64,000 nucleotides of DNA from Mucilaginibacter ginkgonis (GTDB lineage: Bacteria > Bacteroidota > Bacteroidia > Sphingobacteriales > Sphingobacteriaceae), in the NCBI RefSeq assembly GCF_009754905.2, contig NZ_CP066775.1:744001-808000 (forward strand). Reading direction: 5' to 3'. The position numbers and the translations under genes were made by a program. Numbering within the stretch: the first letter of the stretch is position 1; each line of letters opens with the position of its first letter. The notes beneath the pieces were generated by a model. That model had not been told where the DNA came from. It ran no database searches and saw only the letters and a list, made by a program, of their open reading frames with translations. Below are positions 24,036 through 32,347 of this stretch, piece by piece.

Positions 24036-24608
24036 ATGAATAAAGCAGAAGCGATTAACTGGAAAACCTTTAAAGATACCTTATTACAGCATCCTGATCT
24101 TGACCTGCAATTTCAATACGCAGAAGGCAAATTAGTTGATGCGGCCTACCATATCACCGAAATTAAGCAAGCGCCGATTACATCCGTTGACTGTGGTGGT
24201 GTAATGAATGCCTGGACAGAGATCATCGTCCAGCTATGGGTTCCTGAAGGCGAGCAACAGCTACGCTCCATGAAAGTTGCTAAGGCCTTATCAATCGTTG
24301 ATATTGTTGAAAAAATGCTGCCGCTTAATCCGAACGGTACGGTGAAGATTGAATTCGGCAATTCCGAATTTGATACCCGCCAGATGTTTCCTAATGAAAT
24401 GATCATTGATGGCAACGCTTTAACAGTTGACCTGCGCCCAGATGCAGTACAATGCAAAGCAATAAGCCGTGGTGGCAGTTGTGGTACGAACGATAACGGT
24501 GAAGAATGCTGTGCACCTGCCGTTGCCGAAAAACCGAAAATACAATTAGTGAACCTCGCTGCTGCTCCTGCTGAAGCTTGCTGCACACCAGGTGGCGGCT
24601 GCTGCTAA
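24036..24608 (+). CDS. DUF6428-family protein with Cys-rich tail
   Basis: The 190-residue protein is the first gene of the arsenic operon. The folded part (about 1-140) matches the DUF6428 family, known to me from ars operons of Bacteroidota, with no assigned reaction. The C-terminal tail holds cysteine clusters: GGSCGTND, GEECCAP, EACCTPGGGCC. These could bind As(III) as tris-thiolate. No signal peptide is present, so it is cytoplasmic. A role as arsenite carrier or buffer that hands metal to Acr3 is inference from the tail and context. Confidence 0.8.
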   Translation: MNKAEAINWKTFKDTLLQHPDLDLQFQYAEGKLVDAAYHITEIKQAPITSVDCGGVMNAWTEIIVQLWVPEGEQQLRSMKVAKALSIVDIVEKMLPLNPNGTVKIEFGNSEFDTRQMFPNEMIIDGNALTVDLRPDAVQCKAISRGGSCGTNDNGEECCAPAVAEKPKIQLVNLAAAPAEACCTPGGGCC

Positions 24609-24618
24609 TAAATTAAAG

Positions 24619-25044
24619 ATGATACTCGACGAGGCCCAACCCTATAAAGATAAAGTGATCGAACTGCTGGCAGCTGAAAATCTGCCAGTAGCAGATCTGC
24701 CAAAAACACTCGACAACTTTATCGTAGCCATTCAAGATGGTTCAGTCGTAGGAGTTGGTGGCGTTGAAGTTTACGGGAAGTTCGGCTTGCTTCGGTCTTT
24801 AGCCACCCAATCAGACTATCGCGGAACAGGGATAGCAGCCAAAGTGCTGGCACGGCTGGATAAAGTGAGTAAACTTAAAGGCTTATCGGCTTTGTACCTC
24901 TTAACGGAAACCGCGCCTGATTACTTTGAACGGAAAGGCTTTGTTCGAATAACGAGGGTCGAAGTGCCCCAAGAAATACAGCAATCAACTGAATTTAGCC
25001 ATGTTTGTCCGGTGTCGGCAATAGTGATGAAAAAAACATTATGA
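24619..25044 (+). CDS. GNAT acetyltransferase, ArsN2 type
   Basis: I choose ATG 24619, 10 nt after the previous stop, over the GTG at 24592 that overlaps it. The 141-residue protein has the GNAT core: GSVVGVGGVEVYGKFGLLRSL, then the acetyl-CoA loop DYRGTGIAAKVL, and ALYLLTETAPDYFERKGF near the end. This pattern, with LRSLAT and FERKGF, is that of ArsN2, an N-acetyltransferase found in ars operons, possibly against organoarsenical toxins such as arsinothricin-like compounds. It overlaps arsC by 4 nt. Confidence 0.85.
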   Translation: MILDEAQPYKDKVIELLAAENLPVADLPKTLDNFIVAIQDGSVVGVGGVEVYGKFGLLRSLATQSDYRGTGIAAKVLARLDKVSKLKGLSALYLLTETAPDYFERKGFVRITRVEVPQEIQQSTEFSHVCPVSAIVMKKTL

Positions 25045-25463
25045 GCAAGAAAAATATATTAGTGCTTTGCACCGGTAACAGCTGCCGCAGTCAGTTAGCT
25101 GAAGGTTACCTTCGTTACTTTGCAGGCGATAAAGCCAACGTTTACAGTGCGGGTATCGAAACACATGGTGTCAATCCCAAAGCTGTGCAAGTAATGGCTG
25201 AGGATCATATCGATATTTCCGGGCATACCTCTAATCACGTGGATGAGTATCAGGCTATCTCATTCGATCAGGTGATCACCGTTTGTGATAATGCGAACGA
25301 AGCTTGTCCGTTCTTTCCCGGCAAGGTAGAACGTTTCCATGAGAATTTTCCTGATCCGGCCAAAGCAACCGGCACACCCGAACAAGTAATAAATGAGTTT
25401 CGCCGTGTGAGGGATATGATCAAAGTTTATGCTGCTGACTTTGTAAATGAACACGTTAACTAA
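25041..25463 (+). CDS. arsC: Thioredoxin-coupled arsenate reductase
   Basis: ArsC reduces arsenate to arsenite, using a low-molecular-weight phosphatase fold. The ATG at 25041 overlaps the arsN2 stop. The 140-residue protein has the P-loop CTGNSCRSQ (nucleophile Cys10) and the redox cysteines Cys82 and Cys89 in VCDNANEACPFFPG, the same three positions used by the thioredoxin-coupled Staphylococcus pI258 enzyme. Arsenite formed is exported by the Acr3 encoded downstream. Confidence 0.95.
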   Translation: MSKKNILVLCTGNSCRSQLAEGYLRYFAGDKANVYSAGIETHGVNPKAVQVMAEDHIDISGHTSNHVDEYQAISFDQVITVCDNANEACPFFPGKVERFHENFPDPAKATGTPEQVINEFRRVRDMIKVYAADFVNEHVN

Positions 25464-25526
25464 CTGTTTTTTTAACCAATTCTATCGTTAAATAGCAATA
25501 AACCAATTAATCTTAAAAACTAAATC

Positions 25527-26153
25527 ATGAAACAATTTTCCTTTGTATTTTTAGCGGCTTTACTGGTAGTAAGTTCCGCTTTCGCCCCTGTGGGTGAACC
25601 TGTTTTTCCAGAACTGGCACAGTCATTCAAACTGCTCAAAAAGAGTAACGCTGTCACTTATGATCGTCAGGATGTACTTGGTGGCATACAACAGTTGGGA
25701 ATAACGACCAGGGCCCGGAAACAGCCGGTGATCGTGGAATTTTTGGGCGATGACGGTTTTAGTGCGCCTGTAGCGATGGCGGTATTAAAAGCAGCACTGG
25801 CTTCTTACGGTATAAACGATGTTAAGATTGTCTTGGCAGGTTCGGCAACCTCTGCGAAAGTTGCACCCGCATTGGCAAAACTTGGCTTTAAAGTAAACGG
25901 CAATGAAATCAAATACAACGACCAGGGCGGTTCGGTAACATTAGAAACTACAGCATCTAATCCGCAAGTTATTCACGTACTGGCGCAGGAAAGTTCGGCA
26001 TCGCTGCTGGCCAGCAAAGATAAGTTTGCGGTGAAATTACAATATGCGCCATTGGCTGCGGATGCAACTGATGAACAATACGAGGCACAGGCTAAATTGG
26101 TGACCGCAGAAATGCTTTTTGCCGCTTCTAAATTCAAAGAAAACTGGAAATAA
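25527..26153 (+). CDS. Secreted ArsC/LMW-phosphatase-like protein without catalytic cysteines
   Basis: The 208-residue protein starts with a signal peptide (MKQFSFVFLAALLVVSSAFA). After a 50-residue spacer, the rest lines up by eye with the arsC product over its whole length: the P-loop strand is replaced by VIVEFLGDDGFSAP, the strand ending in AG is kept (VLAGSAT against VYSAGIE), and QVIHVLAQE stands where ArsC has QVITVCDNA. All three redox cysteines are missing. It may bind an oxyanion or partner in the periplasm. No function can be claimed. It sits 63 nt after arsC. Confidence 0.65.
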   Translation: MKQFSFVFLAALLVVSSAFAPVGEPVFPELAQSFKLLKKSNAVTYDRQDVLGGIQQLGITTRARKQPVIVEFLGDDGFSAPVAMAVLKAALASYGINDVKIVLAGSATSAKVAPALAKLGFKVNGNEIKYNDQGGSVTLETTASNPQVIHVLAQESSASLLASKDKFAVKLQYAPLAADATDEQYEAQAKLVTAEMLFAASKFKENWK

Positions 26154-26196
26154 TTAATATTCAATTCACATTAAAACCCGATATACGCAATCAATT

Positions 26197-27279
26197 ATGT
26201 CAGCAAACAATTGTGCCCCGGTGGCCGAACGTAAAAAACTAAGTTTCCTCGATAGCTATCTAACGCTTTGGATATTCCTGGCCATGGCCATTGGGGTAGC
26301 CGTAGGTTATTTCATTCCCTCGTCGTCCACTTTCATCAATTCGTTTTCCAGCGGAACGACCAATATTCCTTTGGCTATTGGTCTCATCCTGATGATGTAT
26401 CCGCCACTGGCAAAAGTGAAATACGAGAACATGGGCGAAGTGTTTAAAGACACCAAAGTATTGAGCGCATCACTTATCCTCAACTGGATCATTGGGCCGG
26501 TTCTTATGTTTGTTCTGGCTATCACTTTGCTGCGCGACCATCCTGCCTATATGGTTGGGTTGATCCTGATCGGCCTTGCCCGCTGTATTGCGATGGTGGT
26601 GGTTTGGAATGAACTAGCCGAAGGTAACCGTGAATATGCTGCTGGCCTTATCGCTTTAAACAGTATCTTCCAGGTGCTATTGTATAGCGTTTATGCGTAC
26701 TTGTTTATTACGGTATTACCGCCATTGTTCGGCCTGAAAGGTTTGGCTGTGAATATTACAATTGGGGAGATCGCCAAAAGCGTCGGTATCTACCTGGGCA
26801 TCCCTTTCGCTGCGGGTGTCATCAGCCGTTATACGCTGATCAAACTAAAAGGTGAAGAATGGTTCCAAACCAAATATGTGCCTTTTATCTCACCGATCAC
26901 CCTGATTGCTTTGCTGTTCACCATCGTTGTGATGTTCAGTTTGAAAGGTAACCTGATCGTGCAGATCCCTTTTGATGTGCTTCGTATAGCATTACCGCTC
27001 GTGATCTACTTTACGATTATGTTCGTGCTGAGCTTTTTTATTGGCAAGTCGTTCGGTGCGGATTACTCGCGTTCTACATCTATCGCCTTTACGGCAACCG
27101 GCAATAACTTTGAACTGGCTATTGCCGTAGCCATCGGCGTGTTCGGTATCAATTCAGGTGAAGCTTTTGCTGGCGTGATCGGCCCGCTCGTTGAAGTACC
27201 TGCCCTGATCGCTTTAGTGAACCTGGCCTTTTACTTCCGTAAGAAATATTATAACAAACCATTATCTGTAGCTAAATGA
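26197..27279 (+). CDS. acr3: Acr3-type arsenite efflux permease
   Basis: The 360-residue inner-membrane protein has about ten hydrophobic segments and the conserved cysteine of the family in [16 protein letters not shown] (Cys130). It also has a conserved [19 protein letters not shown] stretch near the C-terminus. Acr3 exports As(III) as an arsenite-proton antiporter. It follows the secreted ArsC-like gene by 43 nt and overlaps the first metallophosphatase gene by 4 nt. This is the core efflux gene of the arsenic operon. Confidence 0.95.
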   Translation: MSANNCAPVAERKKLSFLDSYLTLWIFLAMAIGVAVGYFIPSSSTFINSFSSGTTNIPLAIGLILMMYPPLAKVKYENMGEVFKDTKVLSASLILNWIIGPVLMFVLAITLLRDHPAYMVGLILIGLARCIAMVVVWNELAEGNREYAAGLIALNSIFQVLLYSVYAYLFITVLPPLFGLKGLAVNITIGEIAKSVGIYLGIPFAAGVISRYTLIKLKGEEWFQTKYVPFISPITLIALLFTIVVMFSLKGNLIVQIPFDVLRIALPLVIYFTIMFVLSFFIGKSFGADYSRSTSIAFTATGNNFELAIAVAIGVFGINSGEAFAGVIGPLVEVPALIALVNLAFYFRKKYYNKPLSVAK

Positions 27280-28034
27280 AAATAGCCCTTTTCTCTGATA
27301 TACACGCCAACCTGCCTGCGCTGGAGGCGTTCTTTGCCGACGTAGAAAAACAACAACCTGATGCCATTTATTGCCTCGGTGATTTGGTAGGTTATAATAT
27401 CTGGCCAAACGAAGTGATCGATGAAATACGTAAGCGTAATATTCCGTGCATAACCGGTAATTACGACTTTGGTATCGGCAGACATAGCGATGATTGTGGC
27501 TGCGCCTATAAAACAGACGAGGAGAAGGCTTTAGGTAAAGTATCAATCGCTTATACCAACGAAGTTATAAAAGATGAACAGCGCGCTTATTTGCGTACAC
27601 TGCCAGCACATATCAGGTTAGAATACCAACTGAATGGCGACAAGCTTAATGTAATGTTCGTACATGGCAGTCCCCGTAAAGTGAACGAGTACTTGTTTGA
27701 AGACCGGGACGAAAAGAGCATGCTGCGCATTATGGAAACTGCGGATGCGGACGTGCTATGCTTTGGCCATACCCATCAGCCATACCACCGAATACTGACA
27801 GCGAATGACCAGTTTTATCACGCTATCAATATCGGTTCCGTAGGTAAGCCGAAAGATAAAGACCCGCGTGGCGGTTATGTGTTATTGCATATCAACGAGC
27901 ATAGTTCTAAAACAACTAAGGATAGCATCCAGGTTGAGTTTATCCGCTTTGATTATGATATTGAAAAAGCAGCGAAAGCGGTTGAGGATAGCCCCCTACC
28001 TAACGAGTACGCAGACATGTTAAAGAACGGTTAA
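27276..28034 (+). CDS. Metallophosphatase, ars-operon type, copy 1
   Basis: The 252-residue calcineurin-like phosphoesterase has the metal motifs [42 protein letters not shown] and GHTHQPYH. Compared with the following paralogue it has a Tyr instead of His in the GNxD motif and an insertion with [12 protein letters not shown]. Start ATG overlaps the acr3 stop. Metallophosphatases of this type recur in ars operons; the substrate is not known to me. Likely cytoplasmic. Confidence 0.88.
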   Translation: MKIALFSDIHANLPALEAFFADVEKQQPDAIYCLGDLVGYNIWPNEVIDEIRKRNIPCITGNYDFGIGRHSDDCGCAYKTDEEKALGKVSIAYTNEVIKDEQRAYLRTLPAHIRLEYQLNGDKLNVMFVHGSPRKVNEYLFEDRDEKSMLRIMETADADVLCFGHTHQPYHRILTANDQFYHAINIGSVGKPKDKDPRGGYVLLHINEHSSKTTKDSIQVEFIRFDYDIEKAAKAVEDSPLPNEYADMLKNG

Positions 28035-28035
28035 G

Positions 28036-28680
28036 ATGAGGATTGCACTTTTTTCAGATATACACGCCAACCTACCGGCATTTGAAGCGTTTTTGACCGA
28101 CCTGGGTAGCCGTAAAGTTGATGCGGTTTATTGCTTAGGCGATATGATTGGTTATAACATCTGGCCGAATGAAGTCATTGCGCAAATACGTAATCGTGGT
28201 ATCGCTACTTTAGCAGGCAATCACGACCAAAAAATAAAAGGGCATGCCTATGAATTGGTGTCGTCTGATAACCGCGCTTACCTAAATACGTTACCGGCTC
28301 ATATCAGGCTCGAATATTCAAACGTGAATATTGTACTGGCACACGGTAGCATTCGTAGCATTAATGAATACGTACTCGAAGACCTGGATGAAAGCTATGT
28401 GCTGGGGATGATGAGTGAAGCAAAAGCCGATGTGCTTTGCGTAGGCCATTCGCACTTACCATACCACCGGATCATTGGCGAAAAACATGTCGTTAATATC
28501 GGCTCGGTCGGCAAACCCAAAGATGGCAACCCCGACGGTTGTTACGTGCTATTAACTATAGAAGACAGTATCAAGGTTGAATTTATCAGATTTGCGTACG
28601 ATATAGAAAGAGCCGCTAACGCTGTTGAAGCAAGCCCCTTACCGGACGAGTTGGCGGACAGGTTACGAAAAGCTTATTAG
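28036..28680 (+). CDS. Metallophosphatase, ars-operon type, copy 2
   Basis: The 214-residue protein is a tandem paralogue of the preceding gene ([36 protein letters not shown]) with a standard GNHD motif and without the cysteine-containing insertion. It starts 1 nt after the preceding stop. The two probably arose by duplication and act together or on related substrates. It ends the arsenic operon and converges on the copper efflux genes with only 8 nt between the stops. Confidence 0.88.
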   Translation: MRIALFSDIHANLPAFEAFLTDLGSRKVDAVYCLGDMIGYNIWPNEVIAQIRNRGIATLAGNHDQKIKGHAYELVSSDNRAYLNTLPAHIRLEYSNVNIVLAHGSIRSINEYVLEDLDESYVLGMMSEAKADVLCVGHSHLPYHRIIGEKHVVNIGSVGKPKDGNPDGCYVLLTIEDSIKVEFIRFAYDIERAANAVEASPLPDELADRLRKAY

Positions 28681-28688
28681 AGATCGAC

Positions 28689-29897
28689 TTACATTTTCAT
28701 GCCAGCCATGTTATCATTCCCGTTCTTGAAGGTCGCTTCGCTGTTCAATAAATAGGCTCCATTGGTAACGACAATGGCACCTGCATCTAAGCCGGATAGC
28801 ACTTGCACATAGTTTTGATTGGCTTGGCCAGGTTTAATCATCCTTGGTGAAAAGCTGCCTTCTGCATTTTTTACCCATACCTTACTGCCTTTGCCGTCAC
28901 TTAATACCGCAGATGTCGGAACAGCTAACGAACGTGCACCATTACCACCAAGTGAAATATAAGCCAGCATACCCGGCCGGATCAGCCCCTGTGGATTAGG
29001 AATGCTGACGCGGATCAGATCAACTTTGGACGCATCCGATAATTCAGGGTTAATGAACGCTACCTTGCCATTGATTACTTGTCCATTCAGATCAGGAAAG
29101 GAGACGCTTACCCGATCATTTAATTTATAGCTCCCGGCCTCACCGGCGTATAACTGGGCTTCCACCCATAAGCTGTTCAATGCCTGAGTTTTCAATACCA
29201 TCATCCCCTCAGTCACATAATCTCCCTCGTGCACCGCTATTTCGCTTACAGTTCCACTGACTTGACTTAATACGGTGGTTGTAGCAGCTACTTTGTTTGA
29301 AGCGGCCAGCTTATTGATCTGTGCGGCGGTTAAACCCCATAATTTGAGTTTATTTTCAGCGGCGCTGATCAGTTGTAGGTAGTCTACATCAGGATTATGT
29401 AAAAGCTTTTGCTGCTGTTTAGCCAACAGGTATTCCTTTTCCGCTTCCTGCAAATCCTCGCTATATAAAGCATACACGGGTTGCCCGACGTCGACTTTTT
29501 CTCCAACGGTTCTTACGAATAGCTGCTGTACCCGGCCCGCTATTCTTGCACTCAATTCGGCAGCTGTGTTTTCATTAGTGGTTACTGTGCCAGTGAGCGT
29601 TTTTTCATTACCTGTATTTTGTTCGCGCACGGTATCGGTTCGGATTCCGGCCAATTCAATCTGCGTTGCTGTCAGGGTGAGTTTATCTGATGCGGTGTTA
29701 CCTGAGCCGGTAAGTTCCACTTTGATCAGTTTCATGCCGCAAACCGGGCAATTACCAGGATGATCCTCATGTATCTGGGGGTGCATGGAACAGGTATAAT
29801 AAGCTTTGGTTTGCTGCTGAACTACTTGCTGCGGTTTTTGCTTGCACGCAGTCGCTACTAAAATTAAGAGCAGCAATAAAATTTTCAATTTAGTCAT
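28689..29897 (-). CDS. RND efflux periplasmic adaptor with metal-binding domain (CusB-like), second
   Basis: The 402-residue lipoprotein (lipobox LVATACKQ) has an N-terminal heavy-metal-binding domain, YTCSMHPQIHEDHPGNCPVC followed by GMKL, at about 33-58, then the hairpin and barrel parts of a membrane-fusion protein (SGTVSEIAVHEGDYV). It joins the inner-membrane CusA pump to the outer-membrane channel. It is the last gene of the cus-type operon, overlapping the first adaptor gene by 8 nt. Having two adaptors is unusual; they could form a heteromeric ring or serve different metals. Confidence 0.88.
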   Translation of the reverse strand: MTKLKILLLLLILVATACKQKPQQVVQQQTKAYYTCSMHPQIHEDHPGNCPVCGMKLIKVELTGSGNTASDKLTLTATQIELAGIRTDTVREQNTGNEKTLTGTVTTNENTAAELSARIAGRVQQLFVRTVGEKVDVGQPVYALYSEDLQEAEKEYLLAKQQQKLLHNPDVDYLQLISAAENKLKLWGLTAAQINKLAASNKVAATTTVLSQVSGTVSEIAVHEGDYVTEGMMVLKTQALNSLWVEAQLYAGEAGSYKLNDRVSVSFPDLNGQVINGKVAFINPELSDASKVDLIRVSIPNPQGLIRPGMLAYISLGGNGARSLAVPTSAVLSDGKGSKVWVKNAEGSFSPRMIKPGQANQNYVQVLSGLDAGAIVVTNGAYLLNSEATFKNGNDNMAGMKM

Positions 29898-31137
29898 GAC
29901 TTTCCGTTTTAATAAAGCTTTCGCTGTCGGTTAAATATTGGGCGTTTGCTGCCAAGGTATCAGTAGCAGTTAAACCTTTTGTCACTTGTATTTGATTGTT
30001 AGTTATCGCACCGGTGCTTACCTGAATTGCCTGATATGCTGCTCCTTGTTTCAGCCATACGATCTGTGTCCGGCCCAGATCAATAACAGCAGAACGCGGT
30101 ATCCACAAGCCGTTAGTCCGCCCGGTTTGGATTTCGGCTTTAAGTAGGCTGTTTACTTTTAGATTGTGATCCATGTTGTCGAGGTAAACCCTGATGCTTG
30201 TCGTCTTATCTCCATTCTGTAGAACAGGTTCAATGAAGTTCACCTTGCAGCTGATCTTTTTGCCCGGCAGATCGGGTAACGTGATCTTAACCGGCTGGTT
30301 CAATTTTAAAGCCGCCATATCCGAAGGGTCAATTTTGATGATCGCCCATAACTGATGCGGGTTAACCACATTGAACAAGGTTTGCCCCTTTTGGACATAC
30401 ATGCCCTCCTTGATGGCTAAAGGCAGGTTATTAGCAAACTCCGTTACTGGGCGCGTATCTGCCGTGCTGCCCATCTGGCCATGCGGCATATCATGTACAT
30501 GGCCTTCATAAGGACTGTAAACCGGCAGGCTGTAATACGGCTTACCGCTTTTTATGACCTGCTTCACCTGTTCATAGGTCATGCCCTGTAACAATAGCTT
30601 TTGTTTGGCTGCATTCAGCAAGGCTGTTTCCGCAGGTGAATTTTTGCTGAGGTAGAGCAGGTCTTGTTGAGCCGTTACCATTTCCGGGCTGTAAATGTCG
30701 AAAATGCGCTGACCTTGGTGGATTTCCTGAAAGGCATATTTGATGTAAAGCTTTTCAATGCGCCCTGAAAAGCGAGAGGCGATATTATTGAACGTCCGCG
30801 TATCAAAATCAAGGTAACCGTCCGCCGAAATTGTGGTTGGTACTTCTTTTTGCTCGGGTGTAATCGTCTTAACCGAAGAAACGACCGTAGAATTGACCGG
30901 TTGAAGCACGGTATTTAAACTAATGCCGGCACCTTCACTGGCCTGTCCAGATTTTTTAACCAGCGTCATGCCGCAGATCGGGCAACTACCGGGATGATCT
31001 TCGAGTACCTGCGGGTGCATCGGGCAGGTGTATTTGACTTCGCTTTTTGCCTGGTTCGCGACAGCAGTCGTTTTTGGATTCGTGCAGGCGCTCATGACGG
31101 CCACAAAAGCGATCAGGAGGATTTTAATTGCTTTCAT
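29890..31137 (-). CDS. RND efflux periplasmic adaptor with metal-binding domain (CusB-like), first
   Basis: I prefer ATG 31137 (MKAIKILLIAFVAVMSAC, a typical lipoprotein signal) over ATG 31149; both overlap the end of the TolC-type gene. The protein of about 415 residues has a heavy-metal-binding domain (YTCPMHPQVLEDHPGSCPIC) after the lipobox, then CusB-like domains including PVYSPYEGHVHDMPHGQMGS. The His/Met-rich loop fits Cu(I) or Ag(I). It acts with CusA and the outer-membrane protein encoded upstream. Confidence 0.88.
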   Translation of the reverse strand: MKAIKILLIAFVAVMSACTNPKTTAVANQAKSEVKYTCPMHPQVLEDHPGSCPICGMTLVKKSGQASEGAGISLNTVLQPVNSTVVSSVKTITPEQKEVPTTISADGYLDFDTRTFNNIASRFSGRIEKLYIKYAFQEIHQGQRIFDIYSPEMVTAQQDLLYLSKNSPAETALLNAAKQKLLLQGMTYEQVKQVIKSGKPYYSLPVYSPYEGHVHDMPHGQMGSTADTRPVTEFANNLPLAIKEGMYVQKGQTLFNVVNPHQLWAIIKIDPSDMAALKLNQPVKITLPDLPGKKISCKVNFIEPVLQNGDKTTSIRVYLDNMDHNLKVNSLLKAEIQTGRTNGLWIPRSAVIDLGRTQIVWLKQGAAYQAIQVSTGAITNNQIQVTKGLTATDTLAANAQYLTDSESFIKTESHD

Positions 31138-32347
31138 ATTCCCTTTCATAAGCTACCTGTAACGTTAACAATTCCTGTAATCGGTCTAAAGCCTCCATGC
31201 GTACGGTTTGCAGGCTTTTGATACCATCTAAAACCGACGGGAGATCGCCTGTATTTTGGTCATAGGCCAGCAGTGCCGTTTTATAGCTATTTTGCAAAGC
31301 GGGTATGATGTTCTGTTCATAGTTTTTCAACTGCCTTTTTTTGCTGCCCATATCCGTTCTTAATGCCGCGAGTTGACCTTGTGCCTGGTTGAGGATATCC
31401 AGTTTTTTCTGTTGCAGTTCCTCCACCTCATAGCGGATACCTTTAAGGTTCGCTTTGTATTCCTTAGCTGCCCAGGGCACAATTGGAATGGTTACGGTAC
31501 CCATTAAAATATATTGATTCGCAAACCCGCCGTAACTTTGCATATGTCCCGCCTGAATGCCAAAATCGGGTTTGCGTTTGGCATACTCCATTTTTGCATT
31601 TAATTGTTGCAGGTCAATATTGCGGTTGATCCCTTTAATATCGCTCCGGCCGGCAGCAAGGCGGGCGGTGTCCGTTATGATGGTTTCGTAATCTTTTAAA
31701 ATGATAGTAGTGTCCACCGAAAAAGCGGCTTGTTTATCCCGGTTCATCAAGGTATTGAGCATGATATTCTTCTGGCTGATATCGTTGGTCAACTGCTCAC
31801 GGACGTTGTCCAGTTGAAAAAGCTCTGCCTTGGCCTTATAGATGTTCGGCAGCTTCTCCTTGCTATAGGTTAGCCGGATATTGGCATCTTTGAGCATATA
31901 ATCCAGTAATTCTTTGGTGTGCTGTAACAGGGCCAGTTTCTTTTCCAAAACCACGCGTTCATAATAGTATTGTTTGGCCTGGGAAATGAGTTGATTTTTG
32001 AGAAAGCCCTTATCGGCTGCCGTTACCTGTGACTGGCCTTTCATATAATCTTCTTTGGCTTTTAGCTTGGCCGGGTTGGTAAACATTTGCTCTGCCTGTA
32101 CCATAAATGAGCCGCCGCTGGGGTTCAGCTGGTAAGGCACCTGGTACTGGCCTGCGCTGATCTTAGGGGCATCCAAACTCCTTGCCCCCGTAGCATAAGC
32201 ATTCTGTGCGCTGCCTTTGGCATCATAAGCCTGCAAGGCCGGGTTGGTGCTTACACGGGCGGTCACGCTGTCTAAAGGGAAGCGCTGTGCTTGTGCAAAG
32301 CCGGCCAGACCTAACAACGCCGTTAATATAATATAATACTTTTTCAT
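31124..32347 (-). CDS. TolC-family outer-membrane channel of the cus system
   Basis: The 407-residue protein has a signal peptide (MKKYYIILTALLGLAGFAQA) and long alpha-helical heptad-like repeats typical of TolC/CusC (YYYERVVLEKKLALLQHTKE and the mirrored C-terminal half). It provides the outer-membrane exit of the tripartite pump. The start codon overlaps the stop of the CusA C-terminal part, and its end overlaps the first adaptor gene, so the operon is tightly coupled. Confidence 0.88.
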   Translation of the reverse strand: MKKYYIILTALLGLAGFAQAQRFPLDSVTARVSTNPALQAYDAKGSAQNAYATGARSLDAPKISAGQYQVPYQLNPSGGSFMVQAEQMFTNPAKLKAKEDYMKGQSQVTAADKGFLKNQLISQAKQYYYERVVLEKKLALLQHTKELLDYMLKDANIRLTYSKEKLPNIYKAKAELFQLDNVREQLTNDISQKNIMLNTLMNRDKQAAFSVDTTIILKDYETIITDTARLAAGRSDIKGINRNIDLQQLNAKMEYAKRKPDFGIQAGHMQSYGGFANQYILMGTVTIPIVPWAAKEYKANLKGIRYEVEELQQKKLDILNQAQGQLAALRTDMGSKKRQLKNYEQNIIPALQNSYKTALLAYDQNTGDLPSVLDGIKSLQTVRMEALDRLQELLTLQVAYEREYESN

